A stretch of DNA of 64,000 nucleotides from assembly GCA_026261815.1 (NCBI GenBank), contig JAMPIT010000566.1:25073001-25137000 (forward strand), given 5' to 3'. A program made the position numbers and the translations under genes. Of this stretch, positions 1 to 47,800 are shown in pieces (positions within the stretch are counted from its first letter, which is position 1; each line of letters opens with the position of its first letter). The DNA comes from Monarcha castaneiventris obscurior. Lineage: Eukaryota > Chordata > Aves > Passeriformes > Monarchidae. The notes below the pieces were generated by a model. The model ran no database searches. It was not told where the DNA came from and was given only the letters and a program-made list of their open reading frames with translations.

Positions 1-3000
1 AGTAATTATTTGAAAGTCAGACAGATTCCCTGCTTTTCTTGCCAGACAAAACTCTGAGAACCAAGGACTGGAAAGGAGGATAAAGGACTTTCAGTTTACT
101 GTTTTTCCACTCATGACTTTTTTTTCCATGTTAGCAGCTACTGCTGCTATTAATTTTCTGATCACTGTACCTCCAGAGGCCTCACATACTATACACACTC
201 AGTTTTGGCACTTGAGCACCAATGTTTCTAAGTTTATGAAATTAATTTTTATGAAATGTTTCAGCTGTTTTACCCAACAATTTCCATCTGAAAAACAAAA
301 AGGTGTTTATTTCGGATTTTGGTTTAGGAGTGATTTAAATAGAACACTTCTTTGCTGAAGAAAGGTGAAGACAGCCAAAAATCTAGATAAGAACAACATA
401 CTTCAAGTGGTGCACCACTCAGCTGTGGTTTAATTTAACCAAAAATAGGAAGTAAATCTAATCTTTGAACTACTCCCTGAAAATTATGAGTCAGTCTCTA
501 TTTACACTAGAAAAATGATGGAAAGTTCCCACCATTGCTAAAAAAAAATCATGTCATCTAAAGAAATGTCGTATTTTCATCACAGTTCACTGAGAGGTTT
601 GAAAAAAAAAAAAGAAGAAAAAAGGAAGATGAATAACATCTGAATAAGTTTGTTCTTTTGGAAAATCACCCTCGAAGACAGGAAACCAAGTAGCTACTAG
701 AATGACCCACAGACCCAGAACTAGATTCAGGTATAATGTAGGATGTGGACAGCGCCTCTGTGACGATTTCCTCCAAAGACAAGAGGTTTTATGGGATTCA
801 GGACCAGACAAAATTTGAGAAACTCCTTATGTGACTGGGCACATCAATTCAAACAACATTTATGGAGAAGTGTTAGCCTAAGAAGCCTTCAGACTCTCAA
901 GATATCTGTCAGCTCTGTGCAGGCACGACAGAGAACTTGTGTAAACTGATCCTGTTCTGCAGCAGCAGCTGACACCAGGGACAAACACTCTGGGGCATCT
1001 CAAATAGCACTAGAAATGTATGTATGGGCAACTAAATAAAGCCCTAAGTGTGAACCACTGCAAGCTTGCTAAAGCAAGAATAGAAGAATATGAATGAATT
1101 CTGTATTTGATTAAATTCTACAGTATTTTACAAACAAAACCCTGACTTTGTTCAGTACAAGTAATTACAAAATGCTCGATATTCAACCTGTCTGAAAAGA
1201 AAAATGGGCAAATATAATTTATTTGTGTCAGAGTGGCACAGAGAAGACAAGTACATTATAGCTAAGTAACCCAGCAAATCCTTTTTCACAAATCACGTTT
1301 AAAATAACGTTTGCTTTTTAAATATATACTTGTTAGACTAGTGAATATTCAAAAAGTCCTCATTTACAGACCATTTTATTTCTGTGCCATTAGCCAAAAG
1401 AGAACATAAAAGCAAACCTAGCTAAAATAAAGCCAATTTCTTCTTCCACTCCACCTTGCTTATAAGCTCTTCTGTGTCTTTTGCTGTTTCTCTCTCAGGG
1501 GAAATTTAATTCTGTTAAACACCCCAACAAAACATGAAGTCTACCTTCTTGATCTGACAGAAACAGAAATAAAGCCTCTCACTTCCCTTAAAAGACCAAG
1601 AATAGAACTGAGGATGAAATTAATGCAAATAGGACTGCAAATAACTAATTTTTTTCAAATATACAAAAAGTGTTCTACTAAGTTTAGTAGGCGAACTCTG
1701 AGTAATTTAAAAAAATCAAGAATGTATTTTTTAATAAATAATACTGTAAGCATTTACAATACTATTTACTGCATTCCAACGAAGACTTCAGTTTAAAAAA
1801 CATATTAAATGCTAAAATGTCTTTTTATAAAACAGAAAATGCAAAGAACTGAAATGTTCTTTCTGTATGTATGTATTACTGTGCCCATTTTTTCATAAAA
1901 GTTTGTAAATCACAGTTTAACCCATGACTGTCAATTTCTTGAATTATGCCATGTGCAAACAAACCATAATAGCAGGTCAGGGAAACCAAAGCTATCATCT
2001 GTGAAAGAAGTTAGAATCACAAAACATTTATATTTTATGTGTCTGATCTTTTGCACAACAAGATTGTTGAAAATCTCTCTAAGATTTGTCTTGCTCTGTA
2101 CAGAATCTAGCCACAATAATGATAGAGAAGTACAAAAGAATAAATTATAATGTAATTGAAATGAAATGTTAAAAAACCCAGAATTTCCATATCCTAAGTT
2201 CCATAAGATATGACAGTAGTTAAAGATTTTATTTCTATTAAATTTAATTAACTTTTAAAGTCCATTGCCAAAATATTTTAAGGAAGTCGAAGGAAATGCG
2301 GAATATCAAAACATACATATTTTTACATTTATCTGGACAATGATTCACATTTCAAAAATAGAAACAAATGCAATTTCACAAGTCATATGCCAACTACAGA
2401 CTGATTAAGGAATCAGTCTCATATAGAGAGCACTGTGCTTGTCTATTTTGGAACTTTTGGTGTAGATCACTGGCATGGAAATAAAAAAGGTTGAGCTCAT
2501 AACAAAGAATTTAGTCACGAAACAAGATGTACCAGAGTTCAGTCCTACATGCAGAATTCCTGCACATCATTGTTAAAGCCTCTTCCCCTCTCTGCATTCT
2601 TCTTCCCCCTTTCCAAAAGGAATACAACAGTAGTTGTCTACCTTGTAGGAATTACTAGAAGGTAAATGCAGTCAGTGTCCATAAGTACACCAGCCAGACC
2701 CCTGCTTTTGCGTGGTGTGGCAGTTTCTATATCCCTGTATAAGATAAAAAACACATGCAAATATTGAATATCTTCTCAAGGTCAGGAATCTTTAAGTTTT
2801 GCTCATCTTTACTCTAACCCACATTTTTTATATTTATTGCTTTTTATGATAGTTATAAATAATATGTGAACAACTATGTCAGTGCTTATGCACAACACTA
2901 TAAAACACAGATTGCTTTTTCCAAACAGGGAAATTCTGTTCTTTAATACCAAACATTATGGTAAGGTCCATTTCTATGACATAAGCTGTGGTATAGGTTG

Positions 3001-3172
3001 GAGGGTTTTGTTTTGGTTTGTTTCTTTCTTGTTTGTTTTTGGGTTTTGTGTGGTTTGTTTTGAGGGTTTTTTGTTTTGGTTTGGTTTGGTTTTGTTTGGG
3101 TTGGGTTTTTTCTTTTTTTTCCTTTTTTTTTTTCTTTTTTCTTTTTCCTTTTTTCCTTTTTTTCTTTCAACT
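3001..3172 (+). repeat. Low-complexity T/G-rich (GTTTT-type) tract grading into poly-T/CT
   Basis: The first part is repeated GTTTT, GGTTT and GGGTTTT units. From about 3110 it becomes poly-T with scattered C. Two similar tracts occur at 16345-16470 and 46431-46550. Open frames read through it (Phe/Gly/Trp or Lys/Asn/Thr-rich) are artefacts. Confidence 0.85.
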
Positions 3173-3414
3173 GCTCCATCATATAGGATCTCCATTATTT
3201 AATCCCCAAACAAGGCATGCAGATACAAAGTGTTAGCATCTGCCTACCTGTACATGGGGAACAAATCCCCATAACCCAGGGTCGGAAGTGCATATATGAT
3301 GATGAGCTTTTAGAGCTTGTGAAAACAAAGGCCAGGTCCAACACAAAATGAACGTTTTTGTAAGGCAAAGGATAAGGGACTGAACTGAAAGTTGCTGGAG
3401 CTGAAAGCACTCCC

Positions 3415-3480
3415 TCCCCTGGCCAAAGCATTTAGCTTTCCCGTGCTTCAGTGTCACCATCTATAAAAGGGCTGATTTGT
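3415..3480 (+). mobile_element. Possible ancient MIR/CORE-SINE-like relic
   Basis: The string GGCCAAAGCATTTAGCTTTC followed by CGTGCTTCAGTGTCACCATC and TATAAAAGGG resembles the tRNA-related SINE core (ggccaagtcacttagcctct, gtgcctcagtttccccatct, gtaaaatggg). Such elements predate birds and are rare in avian genomes. A second weak resemblance, on the other strand, is at 3705-3745. The match is by eye and may be chance. Confidence 0.45.
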
Positions 3481-4707
3481 AATCCATCCTCCTTTGCACG
3501 TTATTCTGAGATCTACAACTTGGCAGCATTCTAGAAGCTGAAGCAATATTTTATATTGGTGAATATATAATAACATATAGGGGATACAAATATTAGCTGC
3601 AGTAATGCCTCATGTTGAAATCCCCCGTCTGTATATTCATATCACAGTGTTACGTATTTTACCTCAAAGCACTTTGACTAAGTGAGCTGCTTAGCACCAC
3701 CCAGGACAGGATTTTATTATTCTCATTGTGCAGATAAAAAAAAAAATTAAATAAGCCTCTACAGTTTAAATAAAAAGACAGATAAGGTTAAAACAAAAGT
3801 TTCTGAAAGCCAGATTTCCATCTTCATATTCTGATTTGATACAGCTATAAAAACATAGCCACATTTCAAGTTAATTATTTTTATGAATTTAGAGTTAAAT
3901 TTCTTGATACCGGACTTGTGCTGCTAGTCCTAAGTACAGAGAGCTGTATGTTATTACTTGACTGTGCAGATCAAAACAAAACTTTGAGAACACTAAAAAG
4001 GTGTTTCATTTTGCTATGATTTTTACAGTCTAAATCCACTGTTTCTAGCTCAGGCCATCCTTGTTATATTTTAATGAAAATCTTAAGCCAAATCTCTTAA
4101 CCAGTTTGCTGTTTCAACAGTTTTCTGGAAAGAACCTTCTCTACATGAGAGCAGTACAATCCATCCAAACACCCACTCTGTATCAGTGCTTTTCCACAGT
4201 GAATGAATTCCTTAATCACCTTTTTGAAGGCTAAAACATTGCCCCATATGCTGACTGTCCATTTCCTTTTCTAAGATTTAACATATGTCCAAAAAGAGCA
4301 CTTGCTATAGGAAGCATATGTCGGAGGGGCGTTTCATGCTGGGCTATAAGCCAAGGTGCAGCTCCTTCTGGGTGCAGGTGTTTTCCTTTGTGCTGGGACC
4401 TTATCTCTGTGCACTGGATACTGTACACACAGAGCTTTATATATGCCAAAATGCAAAGAAGCCAAATAACTGCGAGGAAATGCCTACGGAATCACAATTT
4501 CTGAGAAGTCAGAAGTCCTATATTAAGGAAAAGATATTTCACAATACCTTAATGATCAATGTAACCTAAGGTTAAAGAAAAGCTTTCTAAATGCCTCAGT
4601 TACTTGATACTTTTAACAGAAATTTATTTGTACCTTTTTTTGCCTCTGAACATAATTCCTGGCTTGCATTACTTAATAATGTATGCTGAAAAAGGAATAT
4701 GCCTTGA

Positions 4708-4866
4708 CGCCCAGAGAAGTTGTGGATACCCCTGGACCTGCTCAAGGCTGGGTTGGATGGAGATCTGAGCAACCTGGTCTAGTAGAAGGTGTCCCTGCCC
4801 ATGGCAGGGGGCTTGCAAGGTCCGTTCCAACCAAAATCATTCTATGCTTCTGTGATTCCATGATTT
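4708..4866 (+). mobile_element. CR1 LINE fragment, 3' end
   Basis: The sequence reads like the end of an avian CR1: CCCAGAGAAGTTGTGGATAC, then GGTTGGATGGAGATCTGAG, CAACCTGGTCTAGTAGAAGG, TGTCCCTGCCCATGGCAGGG, and a terminal TTCTGTGATTCCATGATT. It is a 5'-truncated, dead copy about 1 kb upstream of the ANKRD10 start codon. Confidence 0.9.
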
Positions 4867-5325
4867 TCAGGGACAGATGAGCGTACTTAAACAATTTTAC
4901 TCTTCATTACCATCAATAAAATTCTACCATTGTCAGAAAAAGTCGTTCACAAATATTTTGGACGGAAAACAATTAGGAGCAACCAACAGAAGTGGCTTAA
5001 GCATTCTGTGGAGCCGTTACTCAAGGACTGGTTTCTGGCCGCAATTTAAAATCTGGCACTGTCACTTTAACCAGACGCTGCCAGGGTTATCCTTTGGTTC
5101 GCAAGCCACTGAGCAGCACAAACCCATAGTGACCTCCGAGTGCTGCGTGCACGGTGTACGGGAGCAAGCAGCACCAGGACGGCCGGTGCCCCGCGGCACA
5201 GCCCCGCCGCCGGCGCCTTCTCCTGGCGGACACAGGGCCGGCCCTGCCGCCCGGCACACAGCGCTCCGGCCCGGCCCGGCCCGGCGGCGGGAGCGGCTCC
5301 GCCTCCCCGGCAACAGAGAATCCGG

Positions 5326-5579
5326 GCGGGGAGAGGGAGAGAAGGAGAGCGGCATGGAGGAAGGGGAAGGAGGAAGGAGAGGGGAGGAGGGAGAAGGAGG
5401 GAGTGAGAAGGAGAAAGAGAGGAGGAAGAGGTGAGGGAAGGACGGGGGGGATGCGGAGACAGAGAGAGAAGGGAGAGAGAGAGAGAGAGGAAAGACTGAG
5501 CGAGGGAAGGAGGGACACAAGGAGGGGCAGGCGAGGGAGGAAGGAGCACGGACGGGAGGAAGCAAGGGAAGGAGGGGAC
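5326..5579 (+). repeat. Polypurine (GA/GGA-rich) tract upstream of ANKRD10
   Basis: About 250 bp is almost entirely A and G on this strand, with GAGAGAGA runs near 5473-5492 and many GGAAGGAGG units. Only scattered C and T interrupt it. Such tracts can form triplex (H-DNA) structures and bind GAGA-type factors. On the opposite strand it reads as Ser/Pro/Leu-rich low-complexity open frames, which are not genes. Confidence 0.9.
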
Positions 5580-5584
5580 GGCCG

Positions 5585-41849
<36,265 letters not shown>

Positions 41850-43035
41850 GTGAATGACATTTATATCAAACGCATATTGAAATTGCTACCAAATGATACT
41901 GGGGGGACAGAATCCTCACATAGCATTAAATTTGAAGATTGCAACTTGTTGCTATTTTTACACTTTGTTTATATGAAAAGTAAACCTTTAATTTGACGGC
42001 CTTATACAATAGTTGTAGTTTGTTGCATGTATGGGGCTTATTTAGTGATAAAATAGGTGCTGTCATGATGGAATGTTTATTGTTTCCATTTTTTTATTAT
42101 GGAATGTTCTGGTTTTGTATTTTTTTTCTAAGCTTGTGAACACTATCTTTCCCTTTTTAGAGCTGTTTTCCCTTTTATTAAAACAATGTTTAACTGAATT
42201 TTGTGAAGAAAATGTTACGTATGTGCATCACTTAGAGGTAAAGATTTTTCTTTTCCGTATCTTCTGCTGAAGCTATGGTAGCAATATCAATGCCAGCTCT
42301 CACTATGCAAGGTTGAAAGTGGCAATCTTCTGGAGCTTCTCTGACTTTATAGTTTGTACATTTGTTTGGTATAATTAGATGTTCATCTTTAAATTTTTCG
42401 AACAAGTTTGTTTAAAAATGCAGAGACAAATTTGGAAGAAGTTGCTGTTTCACTTTCTGTAGCGTGGAAGTGCTTTTTGTTGTTGTTGGGCTCTTTGCAT
42501 TACAGAGTGGGAAAGTGGGCTGCCTTTGTTTGGTTGCAGTTGGGTGTGCCTCAGGTTAGCTCTGTGGTGGGTTTCTTTGGCTTCTCTCCTTTATATGTGT
42601 GCTTGATATTTTACCATAGCTCACAGACTGGAGGCATGTTGGCACTGTTCTGCTTTGTACGCAGTTTAAAATTGCTGTTACTCGTTACAGAATTTGCCAA
42701 GTCAAAATATTTGAGTTTGACTGTCTTGGATATACATTTATTGTCTTTTTTTTAACATATGCTTTGAAAATGTAATGTTGTGTACTCTTTGGGCTATGCT
42801 CACGGAAAATACATTGTATTTAACGCTTAATACACAAATCAAAATTCATATAAGTGCACTATATGAGCACTAATACTATAAGTTGCTGCTTGTGTTATAA
42901 GTGAAGAGTGGGGAAGAATATGGTAAATGAGATAAGCCCTCTGAATTGTGTTGATTTTTTGTTCTTGTTTTGTTTAAAAAGGGACCTTTACAAATTGGAT
43001 TTTAAAAAAATAAACATATTACATTGTATCTGAAT
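41850..43035 (+). other. ANKRD10: ANKRD10 3' untranslated region
   Basis: The AT-rich sequence after the stop codon runs to a canonical AATAAA at 43009-43014 followed by a T/G-rich downstream element. That gives a 3'UTR of about 1.2 kb, plausible for this gene. The reading frames inside it have no recognisable homology. The 3' boundary is inferred from the signal alone. Confidence 0.7.
43009..43014 (+). terminator. ANKRD10: Probable main ANKRD10 polyadenylation signal
   Basis: Canonical AATAAA, 1160 nt after the stop codon, with T/G-rich sequence (ttttgtttagatgtt) in the expected downstream position. Further AATAAA copies at 43285-43290, 43292-43297 and 43774-43779 could serve as distal sites. 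Confidence 0.65.
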
Positions 43036-44710
43036 ATTTTGTTTAGATGTTATTATTTTAGCGGCAAGTCAAGAAAGCGTTAAATAGGTTATATGTCACA
43101 ATTCTCATAATCTTTCTCAGTGCTGCTGTGGAATTTCTCTTTGTCAGTATATGAAAGCAAATGGAAACAGCCCAACAAGTTGTCCCTGACTGAATTACAG
43201 AAACACAAACTGGGTATTTGGTGTATGACAGTCATATCAGCCTTCAGCTCAAAAAATACTGGGTTAAAATATTGCCTGTCTATAAATAAAAAATAAAATA
43301 TGTATAGTCTCCTTCAAACATTTTTAAGCAAAGTGCTACTGACTGCAGAGAAGTCAGTGTTTGAAATAGCCTTTACACTCCTGCTGGTTCACTACACAGA
43401 AGATGGTCACAGTGTATTCAGATTGAAAGCAGCACTGACAGGAAAATTGACCAATTCTTTTGCAGATAGTTGGCCAGACCAGCAAAACTCCTCAGTGCCT
43501 TCTGGAGACAAAATAACCAAGACCATTAGTGAAGCTGAGTGTCACCTGAGATGAGATCTCTGGCATGCATATTAACTGCTTGCTTGTGCTTGGACAACTG
43601 CACCCAGGCCCTGCTTTTAGATGCTTTAATTTGCTGGTGTAGTGCCCAGAGGGGCATGTGCCATTGCCATCGTACTGACACGAGACTGTGACTCTCATTT
43701 GCTGTAGCATTTGGGTTTGGGGATCTTCTTAGTATTTGCCAAGTTTGCTCCACATGCTTTCTTGTACTTTTCAAATAAATCAAAGAACTCATAGTGAGCA
43801 GTGCCGTGTTACCTTCATGGCTGTAAACTGATCTAGAGCGCTTGCTTGGGGTACAACTAAATTGGCATATGAGGGTGTAATGTTAGGTACGTAATTTTAG
43901 CATGGTAAGATACTCTGTTCATAAAGCAAGATTTTTAAAATCTGTGTACATTTGGTTTTCGTTCACTTGCCCTTCACTTGTTTTCACGTAAAAATACCTT
44001 GGAAGACATTGTACTTAAAATTCAAAGGGAGAAGTTGGAGCTTTATTTTAAAAAGCACTTCTGTGCCTGTGTGTTCAGCCACGTGCTGATAGATTCCAAG
44101 GTCTGTATCTGTTGTCAGGCTCCATTAAAACAATTGTTAAATTATGATTAAGTAGAGAAGACCAGTGAGGGCCATATGATGTAGATGTGCTGTGTGTGTC
44201 CCCTGGGTGTGTCTTTGTCTACAGTTAATGTTGCAAAAGTAGAACTCTGTGACAGAGTGTGACTCAGGTAAGAGCTGAGGTGTATCAACTTTAAAACATC
44301 AAATAAGGGTAAGAATTCCAAGACAGCATTTTTGCAGGTGCTCTTTGAGAAAATGTATTTACTTACTGCAAAGGCCATCTAAAGTCTTGTTTTTAAATTA
44401 TCCCATAAATTTTCAATAGAACATGAAATAGGGAATCACAGGATACCCATGTAGTTGAGGTTGGTGAATACATACCCCAGTGTATGCTGCTGTTGTGAGC
44501 CCATACCACACTCACAGGAAAACAATTTTCTCATGCTTACTTGGAATTTTATGGTTTTCAGTTTGTCCTGTCATTTGAGATGCGTGTGAGCAATAAAGTT
44601 ATAAAAGTAATGAGCTCAGCAGATTCAGCTGCACTTCTGTGCTGAACTGGTAAGTAAAGAATTGTCAAGCACACAATGAGCTCTGCCAGGTGCAGCTGTG
44701 TCTTTCCATA
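43036..44710. other. Intergenic DNA just downstream of ANKRD10
   Basis: Unique-looking sequence with several further AATAAA motifs that could extend the 3'UTR in some transcripts. No exon is recognised. Confidence 0.5.
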
Positions 44711-44840
44711 TCACAGAATTGTAGAATGGCCTGGGTTAGAAATGACCTTAAAAGTCATTACTTCCAACCCCTTGCTGTGGGCAGGGACATGTAACTGTTG
44801 ATGATGCAGAGGCCTTGTTTTAAATATCTTGCCATTAAAA
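44711..44840 (-). mobile_element. CR1 LINE fragment, 3' end, antisense
   Basis: It starts TCACAGAATTGTAGAATGGC, then gggttagaaatgaccttaaa and ttccaaccccttgctgtggg, cagggacat. This is the reverse complement of a CR1 terminus. Beyond about 44790 the similarity fades, so the inner boundary is approximate. Confidence 0.85.
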
Positions 44841-47800
44841 TACAGAAGACTTCCCTCGGGTTGCTGTGCTAGACCAGCTGAGGTAGTCTGAGAAGCCTGG
44901 CAGAGCTCACAAACCTTCCTCAGGCCTGAGTTACCAAGTCTCAGATTCTGCTGACAGCAGTGCTGAGCCATTTGAATTAAGCTGTGCTTTGCAATTCCTG
45001 AAAAGACTGCTGGGTTTTAAACATCTGGAGTTAAAGTCTCACAAGCTTTTTGCCTGGCAAGGGCGGTAGTATTGAAGGACTGTTCATACTTGGGCCTTTC
45101 GTCCAAGTCTAGAATTTTCAAGGCTTTCATCAAGCGAACATTGTTTTAAGTGTTGCTTTTTTCTTATTGTTAGCTTGGTTCTGGAAATGGCTGTCCAAAA
45201 GCAAAGTTTTCTTTCCATCTGCCAGATGTAACTCGACAGCACCACCGCAAATGTCATATGGAATTCACTGACCAGTTATTTGCACCATCTTCCTCATTAT
45301 CTCTTTGACTCCATTTTGTGTGAAATTTCAGTTTATTTCTTTCTGGCTGATGCAGATGTTTTTGCCCTAATTCTCCTTCAGTGTAGCTCCTTTCCTATTT
45401 TGTTTTTCAAAACCATTTGCAGAGTTTTGGCAGAAATACAAGTCAGTACAGATTCAGGCAGTATTTTGACACAGAATATTTCTGACTGAGTAGTTAAAAT
45501 TAGCAGCATTGGAAGAGGGAAAGGGAAGTGTTACACTACTTACGTAGTTACAGTCTTTAATATTTTTAACAATCCCCTGATTCCAAATAAAATCTAGTCT
45601 AAACTTCTAACAGTGATGAAAGAAGGCTTTCATTTGAGATAAGTATTAGATTGAGATGCTGCTTGGCTTCAAGAGCCAAATACTTTCACACCCTGTGAAC
45701 TTTCCTGATGGCTAGTCTTGTATCTTACTGGTCAAATCCTGATCCTTGTTCAGGCTCTCGTTCTGTAAGCTAGCAAAAGGCACTCTGTAATGCAGTGTAT
45801 TCCACTGCTTTAACAAACCATCATCCTCCTGCAGTCTGAAATTGAACCTCACCTTCATCTTTATATCAAAGTTGCAAATCAGTAGGGAGCTTCTTGGCAT
45901 TCTGATTTACGAATGCAATACATCCAAAATAGCACATGGAACACACCACATGGAAATAAGTCCTGAGCACAGAACACACCTAGATGGAAAAGGATTCCTT
46001 GCTGTCCCCCACACTAGAGCCAACCTACAGTACAGCTGTTATCAGTAGCACACTCTGAACTACAGCCTTGCACACATCTCCACCTACTTTGTGCACTGCC
46101 ACTCTCTCCCAGTCAGTGAAAAACCACCTTCCCCGGCACAGAACTGCCCAGTTTGTGTTTCCACGCTGACACAGCCATGCAGTACATCCTTTATGTCCCC
46201 TGGATGGGGATGGGGGGCAGCAGCACCAGAGGCTGAGGTAGCTGGGCCACTCCTCCCTTGCTGTGCCATTACACATGACACACACTGCAACTTCCCAGTA
46301 CCATCTTCAAACTCTGATATGTTTTCTCCAGGCTGGTTACTAACCTGGTGAAATTCTTTTTAATTGCGCTTTTAAGGGCCTTTGTGACAAAAAAACCCGT
46401 ACCTTCTCTGGCACTCTAGTAAGTGATTTTTTTGAGTTTGGGGTGTTTTGTGGGTTGTTTTGGGGTTTTTTTGTTTGGTTGTTTGGTTGTCATTGTTGGG
46501 GTTCTTTTGTTTTGGTTTTTTGTTTTGGTTTTTTTTGTTGTTGTTATTTGCCCCTAAATCCCAAATATGACTTTGTGTCAAGGTACAGCTAAAATGAATA
46601 TCTTGATGTTGCAGGGTGGAAGTCCTGGATGCTGTGTTTAGGGTCAGGTAGCCTGGGGATGGAGCAGTGTTGTGGGTCTCCTATAGGGACAAAAAGGATT
46701 GGAAGTGGCATCTTCCTGTGCTGGACAGTGCTGTGCAGCAGTTAGGCTGAAGCATAAGAGGCAGGAGTGGAAGATGGTACCCTGGGGGCATCCCATTTTG
46801 CTGCTGCTGCTGGACTGGGGAATGCAGATTCACAGAACAGGAAATCCTTGAGACCCAGCTGAATCAGGGGAAGGGAAAAAAAAAAGAGTCTTGTGTAAGC
46901 AGGATTTACTATTCCTGGCAAGTGGTAACTACATTTCTGCTGCACTGCTTAATGACTCCCAGACATTTCACACCTCTCCTTCCTTTCCCAGAGTTTCCTG
47001 TCTCATATTGGTGCCTCGTTGTTCACAGGCAAGGATCAAAAGAACTCTGGTTTAAGGCAGATGGTTTATTTTAAAAGCATATCTGGCTGTAATTTTTTTT
47101 TAATACACTGCAATGAATTATGAAAGAGCTATCTACTTGGCTCTGTTATGAACATTATTAAAATCCAAACTGAAAGCTTTGCCACACTCAAATCGTACCC
47201 CACCCCCCAAAAAGGATAATGAATATTACCTGTGGTATGAGAATGGCAGCTGGGCATCATCTCTCTCACCAAAAAGCGTAAGTGTTAACGAGTAACTTCT
47301 CTCTGCTTCCTTGAGATGGAGCTGCACCTACAGGACTTGATAACCATTTCCAAATCAGTAGGAATTAGCCTCAACTGACTGAAGTGCAATCAGGGGAGAC
47401 ACACATTTGACACTGAGAACAAGTACCTTGGCTCGGTCACTGATCTGAGCAGTGTTCCACGAGGGAAATAACCAAGTACTTGAAGCTGAACACAAAACTA
47501 ATTTGCATAGTCTTAAATACATTTCTTCTTGCCAGCTAAAACTGTAAGCGAAAGGAGAAAGATAAGTTTGTCTGAGTTTCTTTCGCTGCAAAGGCAGGAT
47601 GTAATCTTACTACAGAGGCAATACCACGTATTAGTAGAGTTCTCCTTTTGATGTCACTGAAAGGTCAAGCACTGTTTGTGTTAGCTGGCAGCTCAGTCTC
47701 ACATAAGATACTTGTGCTTTCCTGTGGCAACCACAAACTTCATAGTGTCTGCAGTTTTTGCCAGGTTTTGTATGGGGGAGGAGAAGTGGAGGTTGGTTTC

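Larger units (their letters stand above)
1..4707. other. Upstream intergenic DNA without a recognised gene
   Basis: AT-rich sequence with many stop codons in all frames and no exon, RNA gene or recent transposon that I recognise. It holds the T/G tract at 3001-3172 and the SINE-like relic near 3415. Short open frames, all under about 110 codons, are low complexity or random. Confidence 0.6.

Noticed and set aside
2876..3202. Phe/Gly/Trp-rich 108-codon frame, and Lys-rich frames opposite
   Set aside because: Translation of the T/G-rich low-complexity tract and poly-T.
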